NCBI GenBank assembly: GCA_050122535.1
Contig: JASFIT010000196.1
Coordinates: 1-8,488 of the forward strand
Source: JASFEQ01 sp050122535
GTDB taxonomy: Bacteria > Desulfobacterota > DSM-4660 > Desulfatiglandales > HGW-15
Length of the DNA: 8,488 bases
Reading direction: 5' to 3'
Made by a program: the position numbers and the translations under genes. This document shows, piece after piece, positions 1 through 5,626 of this stretch. The notes beneath the pieces are model-generated. The model was not told where the DNA came from. It worked only from the letters and a program-made list of their open reading frames with translations, and ran no database searches. Numbering within the stretch: position 1 is the stretch's first letter; each line of letters opens with the position of its first letter.

Positions 1-404
1 TCCTCTGCCACAGGTGCAACAATCCCACCGACCAGGAAAAATATGAGGATGTCACTCTGCCGTCTAGGTAAAGAGGTTTTTATGAGTTGGAGGGGGTCAT
101 GGCCATAAATGGACAGGATAAAAAAACCGAAAAGGGCGACCACGCCGAAACCGACGGACCAGGTCAACCCCTTTATGATACCGGGGAATATCTTGGGTGG
201 GGCCAATCCTATGGAAGGGAAACCCTTTCCCCAGAGGAGAACAATCAGCAAAATCAGGATGGTCTCAAGAAGGCGCGCTGTACCGAGGCCAATCATGGGA
301 TCCCACAGGTGCCTCGAAGTGACAAGCCAACTGGCCGTCTCAACGAAAGAGATCGCTGCAAGGCATATGATCAGGGTCTTTATTTTGATTCTTTTTGCTT
401 CCAT
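1..404 (-). CDS. CPBP (CAAX/Rce1-like) intramembrane protease, 3' part outside window
   Basis: This minus-strand gene starts at ATG 404-402 and stays open to the left edge, giving 134 complete residues. It begins MEAKRIKIKTLIICLAAISF. Likely membrane helices are at about 8-28, 36-58, 75-100 and 117-134. The visible part ends in GGIVAPVAE, with the next codon starting GA. This fits the first conserved motif of the CPBP/ABI family, in which the EE pair is catalytic; the second Glu and the later FxxxR and His motifs lie outside. Family members are integral-membrane glutamate proteases that cleave near membrane-anchored C-termini, or are scaffolds. A GAGG sequence lies 8 nt upstream of the ATG, inside the preceding gene, whose stop lies 22 nt past this start, so the two overlap by 25 bp and are probably translationally coupled. 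The family call is good; the substrate is unknown. A maturation protease for a C-terminal sorting signal is possible but speculative. Confidence 0.8.
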   Translation of the reverse strand, partial: MEAKRIKIKTLIICLAAISFVETASWLVTSRHLWDPMIGLGTARLLETILILLIVLLWGKGFPSIGLAPPKIFPGIIKGLTWSVGFGVVALFGFFILSIYGHDPLQLIKTSLPRRQSDILIFFLVGGIVAPVAE

Positions 405-1867
405 CCAAGGGTCCTCAATGCTCTATAGGCGTGCCACTGATTATACCAATGGTTGGATCCTGCGATCCTTCTCATTATTTCCTTTGTAGCCCTGGGTTCA
501 CCCCTCCGCCCCAGCGCGTAAAAGGCCATGCCCACCACATTGGGATGGGGGTCATCCAGGAAGGCGAGCAAGTCCTGATAGGATTCCAGTCGTCGGCTAA
601 CCCCTAGAGCCCTCACCAACCAGTACCGCTCTGGGATACGAGGGCTCCTTAGCAAAGATTGATAGCCCGGAAAAGAAGCAATCTCCATTTTTTTGCGCTC
701 TATCACTTTCAAGGCTTCTACCCGTCTCTGCCAGTTATCATCGCTGAGCGCTTCTCCCAGGTCCTTAACCTCAATGGTTTTTCCTTCACCGAAATTCAGG
801 ATAACCAGAAAAGAGGTGCCAGCGAGAAAACAAAGGATAGAGGCGATCCCCGAAGAAAGCCTGGAATTGAAAAAGAGACCCGTTAAAAGGCGTAAAAGGG
901 TGTAGAGGAAAATGTAGAGCAGAATAGGAAACCCGAAAAGCAGGGAAAAAAAGGTGAACTGGCGAAAAAAGTGATGTTTATCACTTTTTGCAGAGAATTC
1001 TTTAAGCACAGTTCGAGGGCTGGCCAGAAAATCCTTGAATGTGGCCCGGAGTATTGTTTTTCCCCTGTTCTTAAAGACAAGATCGTTTCCCACTGGCTCT
1101 ATCTCCAGGTCGACCCTATCAGCTCTCCCCACATTGAGGTAATCATGATTCAGTAGCCTCTTTTCCAGCGTTTCTGCAACAGGCTCTTTCTGAATCGCTG
1201 CCAGGTTGCATGCCTTGAGCATCTTCTGATCCATGGTTTTAAAAACTTCGGCAGGATAGAGGGTATACTTGTAGTAGAAATCATTGATGCTTGATCCTAC
1301 GGGGTTGGTCAGAAGGAGCTTGTCTCTTAGATCCAAGAAGAGGTGCCTGTCCATCTGAGATGTCCACAGGATTGCAAGTAACAGGACAGGAACAGCGTGA
1401 ATCATTCTGTCGATCCAGTCGCCTTGCTTGCTTTGCAAGCGGATCCAGCTCAGTGTCGTCGCGAAGACCACAGTCGGTATAAAGAGGAAATATAAACTCA
1501 CTATAGGGCTGAAACCTCGATGGTTCACGAGTACAAGAGATCCCACCCAGAGTACCAAATAAATGACTAGAAAGGATTTTTTTCGGTGGACAAGACGATC
1601 CCAAATCCAGGCTGCAGCAAGAGATAGGAGAGAAAGGCCCGCGCCTATGCTCAATGTAAAAAAAAGACCTCCAAAAAGGGCGGGTCCCCATTCTTGAAGA
1701 CGGGGCATGATTTGCTCGTTGGGAATGGGGAAATAACCGGCATCTCTAATGGTCAGAAGTGTTCGATAGATCTCAACATTGGATAGATAAACTTGTGCAG
1801 TGGCTAAAACCTGGGCTGTGAACAATCCCAGGAGAAGTGTAAGGGCTGGGTAATACCATCTGTTCAT
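380..1867 (-). CDS. multi-pass membrane protein with C-terminal HEAT-like repeats
   Basis: This is a 495-residue protein with no enzyme motif I recognise. Hydrophobic segments at about 7-28, 62-89, 98-115, 120-141 and 157-172 form an N-terminal membrane block. A soluble stretch (about 173-300, many charged residues) follows, then two more helices at about 303-330 and 340-358. The last 130 residues look like HEAT/PBS-lyase-type helical repeats: segments such as SDDNWQRRVEALKVI (375-389), ERYWLVRALG (413-422), HPNVVGMAFYALGRRG (441-456) and NQWHAYRALRTLG (476-488) each carry the R/A-x-x-A-L-x-x-L/G pattern. HEAT repeats normally bind protein partners. The start ATG has no good Shine-Dalgarno (only a GGAG about 14 nt away), so initiation may be weak or coupled. 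Its end overlaps the CPBP protease gene, suggesting the two products work together in the membrane. Real gene: high confidence; function unknown. Confidence 0.85.
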   Translation of the reverse strand: MNRWYYPALTLLLGLFTAQVLATAQVYLSNVEIYRTLLTIRDAGYFPIPNEQIMPRLQEWGPALFGGLFFTLSIGAGLSLLSLAAAWIWDRLVHRKKSFLVIYLVLWVGSLVLVNHRGFSPIVSLYFLFIPTVVFATTLSWIRLQSKQGDWIDRMIHAVPVLLLAILWTSQMDRHLFLDLRDKLLLTNPVGSSINDFYYKYTLYPAEVFKTMDQKMLKACNLAAIQKEPVAETLEKRLLNHDYLNVGRADRVDLEIEPVGNDLVFKNRGKTILRATFKDFLASPRTVLKEFSAKSDKHHFFRQFTFFSLLFGFPILLYIFLYTLLRLLTGLFFNSRLSSGIASILCFLAGTSFLVILNFGEGKTIEVKDLGEALSDDNWQRRVEALKVIERKKMEIASFPGYQSLLRSPRIPERYWLVRALGVSRRLESYQDLLAFLDDPHPNVVGMAFYALGRRGEPRATKEIMRRIAGSNHWYNQWHAYRALRTLGWKQKESK

Positions 1868-1891
1868 CTTAATTTCGGCTCCGCCTCACTT

Positions 1892-1925
1892 GGAATACTG
1901 GAATACTGGAATGCTGGAATAATGG
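1892..1925 (+). repeat. 8-bp tandem repeat array, left arm
   Basis: Four consecutive 8-mers, GGAATACT, GGAATACT, GGAATGCT and GGAATAAT, are followed by GG. The array is the inverted partner of the one at 2101-2131: bases 1906-1925 match the reverse complement of 2112-2131 at 19 of 20 positions. It lies just upstream of the HEAT-protein gene and does not code. Confidence 0.85.
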
Positions 1926-1964
1926 GCTAAGAGGTTTCCGAAAAAGACGCTTTAGTCGGTCCCG

Positions 1965-2034
1965 TGTCATTCCCGCGAAAGCGGGAATCCAGTTATTCGA
2001 TCCCTTCTGGACTCCCGCCTGCGCGGGAGTGACA
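1965..2034. repeat. 70-bp palindromic double-hairpin intergenic element
   Basis: Two 27-base arms (1966-1992 and 2007-2033) are inverted copies matching at 23 of 27 positions, with T1965 and A2034 extending the pairing and a 14-base centre. Each arm is itself a perfect 8-bp hairpin: ATTCCCGC-GAAA-GCGGGAAT (1969-1988, a GNRA-type tetraloop) and ACTCCCGC-CTGC-GCGGGAGT (2011-2030). Elements beginning GTCATTCCCGCG are common between genes in proteobacteria and resemble REP/MITE-type sequences. There is no U-tract, so it is not a classical terminator, though it could still block 3' exonucleases or readthrough from the barrel gene upstream on the minus strand. Confidence 0.85.
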
Positions 2035-2100
2035 GCATCGTGAATTTTTTCAGCGTGCTATTGAAGAAGTCCAAAAACTCATTTGCCAATCTTAACCACT

Positions 2101-2131
2101 ATTCCAATCTTCCATTATTCCATCATTCCAG
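2101..2131 (-). repeat. 8-bp tandem repeat array, right arm (inverted)
   Basis: Read on the minus strand this is GGAATGAT, GGAATAAT, GGAAGATT, GGAAT: the same 8-base period and consensus as 1892-1925 but in opposite orientation. The two arrays bracket the 70-bp palindrome at distances of about 40 and 67 bases. The array lies 13 bases past the stop of the barrel gene. Confidence 0.8.
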
Positions 2132-2144
2132 GTGCCTGTGCGGG

Positions 2145-3107
2145 CTAGCGGTGATAGAAGTAGTGAAAACGGTAAGTCACCCGCAACATGATCGCCAAGG
2201 ATTCCCAATTGACTTCGTTGAGCCGTGTGAACGCGAGTGTGCCATCCGAATTAAATTGCCGATCAATCCCTGCATCGGTGGACCAGTCCTGGTAATTTAA
2301 TTCCAAGCCCAAAGACCATGGTGCAGCAAAAGCATAATCTCCCCCAGCTGTTATCAGGAAGCCTGTACCGTCAGCCTCATGTTCAAAACTCTTGGGATGG
2401 GACAAGTCGGTCCTGAGGTTCCAATTTGCTTGTGCTTCATAGTCCGCCCAATGGTACTCAAAACCTGCGAAAAGGATGATTTTATCAGTTGCCCTGAAGG
2501 ACAAATCTACGCCTACCCATGGTCCATACCATTTTGTGTCATAGGTGCTATCCAGACCCGCAATAGGGCCAATAGGTTGGGTTTGATGCGGTGGTTCAGA
2601 GATGACTTGGGTGCCGTCTTTCATGGTGAGATTTTGCTCGCTATAGGAGAAACCTGCTAGGGGGATGAGCCTGAACCTATCTGATGCCAGTTTGAACGGA
2701 TATCCGAAGGCAACTGTAGCATCGAAAACTGTGCTATCGTCTGCGCTGCTAATGGATCGCGAGTATTCTTGCGTGCGATTGTCCCCGTTATAGTCTGAGT
2801 CCTGGACTTGGCCGCTGAGACCCCAACCGAAGTTGAGGGAGCCTCTCAGGTAAAAGATTCTATCAATTGTCCCTTTTCCACCAAGCTTGAGCTGATAACT
2901 TTCCAAATCTCTCCAGGTCAACTCTGACCTTATATTCGGGGTGGTGGTTCCACTGGTATCTCCGGCGATATTCCAATCCAGGTCATCCACGCGGTAGCCG
3001 TTGATAAGTTCTAGATCCCCTTCCACCTCAACGGCTTTTAGGTTTTCTACCAAACAGACTGTCGAAAGAATTCCCGTCAACAGAACAACGATGAGCCATC
3101 TTTTCAT
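2145..3107 (-). CDS. outer-membrane beta-barrel protein with omptin-like fold
   Basis: I start this gene at ATG 3107-3105 rather than the in-frame ATG at 3128, because GGGAG stands 6 nt before it and the upstream ATG has no ribosome site. The result is 320 residues beginning with a classical signal peptide (MKRW, then a hydrophobic core to about V20, cleavage probably after A25). The mature part alternates amphipathic strands with polar loops and ends its last strand in VTYRF (310-314), an aromatic outer-membrane signature, followed by six extra residues. Length and strand order resemble omptins: DDLDWN (41-46) fits the early LDW segment, and QDSDY (102-106) fits the loop carrying the catalytic Asp-x-Asp pair. 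The segment where omptins have Asp-x-His reads NWN here (228-230), so protease activity is doubtful. It may instead be a non-proteolytic omptin-like porin or adhesin family protein. Barrel call firm; omptin relationship is a by-eye alignment. Confidence 0.75.
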   Translation of the reverse strand: MKRWLIVVLLTGILSTVCLVENLKAVEVEGDLELINGYRVDDLDWNIAGDTSGTTTPNIRSELTWRDLESYQLKLGGKGTIDRIFYLRGSLNFGWGLSGQVQDSDYNGDNRTQEYSRSISSADDSTVFDATVAFGYPFKLASDRFRLIPLAGFSYSEQNLTMKDGTQVISEPPHQTQPIGPIAGLDSTYDTKWYGPWVGVDLSFRATDKIILFAGFEYHWADYEAQANWNLRTDLSHPKSFEHEADGTGFLITAGGDYAFAAPWSLGLELNYQDWSTDAGIDRQFNSDGTLAFTRLNEVNWESLAIMLRVTYRFHYFYHR

Positions 3108-3113
3108 ATTCTT

Positions 3114-3118
3114 CTCCC
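3114..3118 (-). promoter_or_regulatory. Shine-Dalgarno that fixes the barrel gene start
   Basis: GGGAG on the minus strand, 6 nt before ATG 3107. This decides for the shorter form with the signal peptide at its very N-terminus; the alternative ATG at 3128 would add seven residues ahead of it. Confidence 0.75.
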
Positions 3119-3190
3119 AGATTCTCATGGATTGTGGCGGGGTTCAGAACTTCCGCTCCTCATAGTCGATTGAATGAATATTGAATAACG

Positions 3191-3219
3191 AAAGTATGTG
3201 TTCATGCTTAGTTGTTCAA
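3191..3219 (-). promoter_or_regulatory. weak candidate promoter for the barrel gene
   Basis: On the minus strand TTGAAC (3219-3214) and TACTTT (3196-3191) are separated by 17 bases, about 85 bases before the start codon. The -35 box is good and the -10 box is poor, so this is only a candidate. Confidence 0.22.
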
Positions 3220-3231
3220 GTAGCACAAAAT

Positions 3232-3318
3232 GTCATTGCGAGGAGCTTGGCGACGAAGCAATCTCTAGCATTCTAGCTTTGAGATTGCGTCGGCTTCCTC
3301 CGTCAGCCTCGCAATGAC
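3232..3318. repeat. 87-bp palindromic intergenic element (GTCATTGCGAGG type)
   Basis: The ends, GTCATTGCGAGG (3232-3243) and CCTCGCAATGAC (3307-3318), are a perfect 12-bp inverted repeat. Inside is a second perfect 8-bp pair, GCAATCTC (3258-3265) with GAGATTGC (3281-3288), so transcripts or single strands would fold into a long interrupted hairpin. This sequence type recurs between genes in many proteobacteria as a REP/MITE-like palindrome. It differs from the 1965-2034 element but shares the GTCATT...A(A/G)TGAC ends, and the two flank the barrel gene. Confidence 0.85.
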
Positions 3319-3460
3319 GTAGAAAGAAAATCACGCTGACCAACTCCAAATTGACGTACCATATGTCGATTGGGTTTCTTAAATCAGTTTCTCAAAACCA
3401 GCATTATACCATATCTGCACCAAGATATTTCGTATACGCGATCAAAGTCTGCCCTCGAAA

Positions 3461-3491
3461 TTGACAGAAGTCGTCTTTAAGTGGGTAAAAT
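3461..3491 (+). promoter_or_regulatory. candidate sigma-70 promoter for the nucleotidyltransferase gene
   Basis: A perfect TTGACA (3461-3466) and TAAAAT (3486-3491) are separated by 19 bases, slightly longer than ideal. A perfect TATAAT also occurs at 3499-3504 but lacks a matching -35. Either would start transcription shortly before the ATG at 3526. Confidence 0.45.
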
Positions 3492-3525
3492 ATTACAGTA
3501 TAATATGTTTTGAGACAGTCTTCTG

Positions 3526-4641
3526 ATGCATTCCATTGAACAGAAAATACTGGCCTTTGCAGCCGAATTGAATCCTGATTCTGATCACCATGAGAGGCTG
3601 GAGCGCCTCATCTGCCAGGTTTCAGATGTGGATCAAATAATTGATCTGGCTGACAAAGAAGGCTTAACATGCCTATTGTACAAGAATCTCGAGAAATCCG
3701 GGCTGCTGGAAACTCTCAGCCCAAATCAAAGAGAAAGACTTCAAACCTCCTATTACAGAACCGCTGGCTTCAATCTAAGGCTCATCCAGGAGCTCAAAGA
3801 AATCCTTTATCTAGCCAACCAAGAAAATATCCGTGTGGTCCTCCTGCAGGGGATGGCTCTCTTACAGCAGCTCTATGAGGATATTGGTCTGAGATCCATG
3901 GTGGACATTGATCTCTGGGTACGACAAAAAGACTACACTGTCTTTACAGCCCTCCTTACCGGCCAAGGCTACCAGAGGGACCCCCTCTACCCCAATACCT
4001 TCAGGAAAGGTTCAACCACCTTTGACCTTCACACCCACATACTATGGGCTGATCGCATAGGAGCTTGCAAGTTGCTCCTCAACAAAGGTGAAGAAGAAAT
4101 CTATCAGAGCGCCAGGCCCATGGCCTTGGAGGGGCAAAAGGCCCTATGCTTGAACCCATACGATCAGGTACTGTACTTGAGTCTCCATGCACTCAAGCAT
4201 CATTTGAATCGACTGATCTGGCTAGCAGATATTAAGGGACTAGTGGAGAGCTGGAATAGATCAGATTGGGAAGCACTTATGAATCGCGCGATGGAGTTGG
4301 GACAGGAGAAGACGCTTTCCTATCTCTTTTTCCTTCTCGTACATTTGTTTGATTTTCAACTTCCTGCTGAGGCAAGCCAACTTATGGAAAGAAAGAGTCT
4401 CCATGTCTTGGAAAAGAGAATATTGAGGAAGAGGATGACAGGGGGTTCCATTCCTTTTTGGGCCCCTGTACTATTCCTTTCATCTGAAAAAGGGTTGCGC
4501 AAGCGTTTTACATTTATCTTTGAAAGCGTATTTCCGAGGCCGGAAATAATGAGACAGATATTCGTCGGTTCCAGTGATCGCAAGGTTTGGCAGCTATACG
4601 TCATGAGAGGCCTTGAGCTTCTGAAGAGGATCAAAAGGTGA
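3526..4641 (+). CDS. nucleotidyltransferase family protein (PF14907-like)
   Basis: This 371-residue protein has the fold signature of the uncharacterised nucleotidyltransferase family PF14907 (NTP_transf_5). The core reads VVLLQGMALLQQLYED (104-119), then GLRSMVDIDLWV (121-132) with the metal-binding Asp127-x-Asp129 pair, then FDLHTHI (166-172) giving the third acidic residue, Asp167. The N-terminal helical part (1-100) and the His/Asp-rich helix HALKHHLNRLIWLADI (221-236) also fit the family. Members usually have LKG where this one has LQG (107-109). The enzymes' substrate is not established; they are often found beside exopolysaccharide and exosortase loci, which matches the genes downstream. 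An in-frame TGA at 3511-3513 leaves ATG 3526 as the only sensible start, although its ribosome site (GAGA, 10 nt away) is weak. It is separated by 184 bp from the next gene and may be its own unit. Confidence 0.8.
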   Translation: MHSIEQKILAFAAELNPDSDHHERLERLICQVSDVDQIIDLADKEGLTCLLYKNLEKSGLLETLSPNQRERLQTSYYRTAGFNLRLIQELKEILYLANQENIRVVLLQGMALLQQLYEDIGLRSMVDIDLWVRQKDYTVFTALLTGQGYQRDPLYPNTFRKGSTTFDLHTHILWADRIGACKLLLNKGEEEIYQSARPMALEGQKALCLNPYDQVLYLSLHALKHHLNRLIWLADIKGLVESWNRSDWEALMNRAMELGQEKTLSYLFFLLVHLFDFQLPAEASQLMERKSLHVLEKRILRKRMTGGSIPFWAPVLFLSSEKGLRKRFTFIFESVFPRPEIMRQIFVGSSDRKVWQLYVMRGLELLKRIKR

Positions 4642-4765
4642 GGGGAGGGGTTAGGATTCATCTAAGGGCTCTTTTCGGGCAAATGAATGAAGCCAGTATT
4701 ACGGAATCGAGAATAACTCTACCAAAAAAATGTAAATATAGATAAATCAATTTAATTGTTATATA

Positions 4766-4793
4766 TTGACAAATAGTTCATTTTATGTAAAAT
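4766..4793 (+). promoter_or_regulatory. sigma-70-type promoter for the ATPase/HD-GYP/co-polymerase genes
   Basis: TTGACA (4766-4771) and TAAAAT (4788-4793) are separated by 16 bases within a markedly AT-rich stretch (about 4720-4800). The predicted transcript starts near 4800 with a short 5' leader. A GGAG ribosome site (4818-4821) lies 4 nt before ATG 4826. This is the best promoter in the window. The rest of the 4642-4825 gap shows no convincing terminator. Confidence 0.65.
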
Positions 4794-4825
4794 AATAGGT
4801 AATTCTACTTACAAAATGGAGTATT

Positions 4826-5626
4826 ATGTACCTCGAACACTGGGGATTCAGGAAATTCCCTTTTGAAAACGTCCCAGACCCAGATTTCTTTTACCTTTCC
4901 AAGACCCACGAGGAGGGCCTATCCCGCCTTATTTACGCCGCCAAGAGGCGAAAGGGGGTTGCTGTGCTCTCAGGGGACATTGGCTGCGGAAAGACGACCC
5001 TGACCAAGGTGTACGTACAGAAGCTCTCTGCAGAAGAGTTTGACATAGGCCTTATCATTAACCCTAAACTTGAGCCCCTGGAGTTCCTGCAGGAGGCCTT
5101 GTATCAGCTTGGTATGACGGATGTGCCTGACAGCAAGGGGGGTTGCCTCCGGTTGCTGAACGAGAAGATGACCGAGAATGCAAAGGCAAACAAGGGGACG
5201 CTCTTGATTGTGGATGAAGCCCAAGCGCTAGATGAATCGGGTTTTGAGGAGGTAAGGCTTCTGCTCAATAGTCAGGTCAACGGTCGTTATCCGATCAACG
5301 TGGTTCTTGTGGGCCAACCGGAACTGAGGGGTAAGATCAAAGACATTGAACAGCTGGAGCAGAGGATCGCCATAAAATACCATTTAACACCTTTTGACCA
5401 GGAGGATACGGCCCGGTATATCACTTTTCGGCAAGGTAAAGCGGGTGCAAAAAAGAGTGTTTTCACCTCTGTGGCAGTAGAGAGGATCTATGAGATAACA
5501 GAAGGGGTGCCGAGAAAGATCAACAACCTGTGTGATATATCCCTTTTGGTTGGATTCAGCAAAAATGGAAAGCTGATCGATCCGCAGATTATAGAGGACA
5601 TTATGAGCGATGGTGCGCTTCTCTGA
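4826..5626 (+). CDS. ExeA-like AAA ATPase, exosortase/EPS-locus type
   Basis: This 266-residue cytoplasmic ATPase has the length and opening of the XrtA/PEP-CTERM-associated ATPases (TIGR03015-like) and of GspA/ExeA. It begins with MYLEHWGFRKFPFENVPDP and FFYLS, the typical N-terminal signature. Walker A is SGDIGCGKTT (49-58, Lys56) and Walker B is TLLIVDEAQ (125-133, Asp130-Glu131). Sensor 1 is in VVLVGQPEL (159-167), the likely arginine finger is in LEQR (177-180), and the C-terminal lid carries EGVPRKINNLCD (226-237). All catalytic residues are present, so it should hydrolyse ATP. ExeA relatives help assemble envelope complexes through a peptidoglycan-binding tail; that tail is absent here, as in the exosortase-locus form. 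It heads a gene set and overlaps the HD-GYP gene by 17 bp. A TniB-type transposition ATPase is less likely, since no transposase is near. Confidence 0.85.
   Translation: MYLEHWGFRKFPFENVPDPDFFYLSKTHEEGLSRLIYAAKRRKGVAVLSGDIGCGKTTLTKVYVQKLSAEEFDIGLIINPKLEPLEFLQEALYQLGMTDVPDSKGGCLRLLNEKMTENAKANKGTLLIVDEAQALDESGFEEVRLLLNSQVNGRYPINVVLVGQPELRGKIKDIEQLEQRIAIKYHLTPFDQEDTARYITFRQGKAGAKKSVFTSVAVERIYEITEGVPRKINNLCDISLLVGFSKNGKLIDPQIIEDIMSDGALL

Larger units (their letters stand above)
3108..3525. other. divergent intergenic region
   Basis: These 418 bases separate the minus-strand barrel gene from the plus-strand nucleotidyltransferase gene. They hold the barrel gene's ribosome site, a weak minus-strand promoter candidate, a palindromic element (3232-3318) and a plus-strand promoter (3461-3491). 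From about 3319 to 3460 I see no gene, no strong repeat and no recognisable RNA structure. Confidence 0.7.

Noticed and set aside
87..489. Two overlapping plus-strand frames of 113 and 126 codons
   Set aside because: They are antisense to the CPBP protease and the end of the HEAT gene, whose minus-strand frame gives clear membrane helices and the APVAE motif.
1281..1691. Minus-strand open frame of 136 codons
   Set aside because: It is a shifted frame inside the HEAT membrane protein gene; its Cys/Pro/Ser-rich product looks like no family.
1892..2131. CRISPR-like array
   Set aside because: The repeat unit is only 8 bp with no spacers, and the arrays are inverted relative to each other.
3048..3107. 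Lipoprotein signal in the barrel protein
   Set aside because: The Cys at residue 18 is preceded by STV, which does not fit the lipobox requirement for Gly/Ala/Ser before Cys.
3105..3128. Upstream ATG (3128) as start of the barrel gene
   Set aside because: It has no ribosome site and would place seven residues (MRIWEKN) ahead of a standard signal peptide; GGGAG at 3114-3118 serves the ATG at 3107.
4651..4690. Terminator after the nucleotidyltransferase gene
   Set aside because: ATTCAT/ATGAAT gives only a 6-bp AT-rich stem with a 21-base loop and no following T-run.
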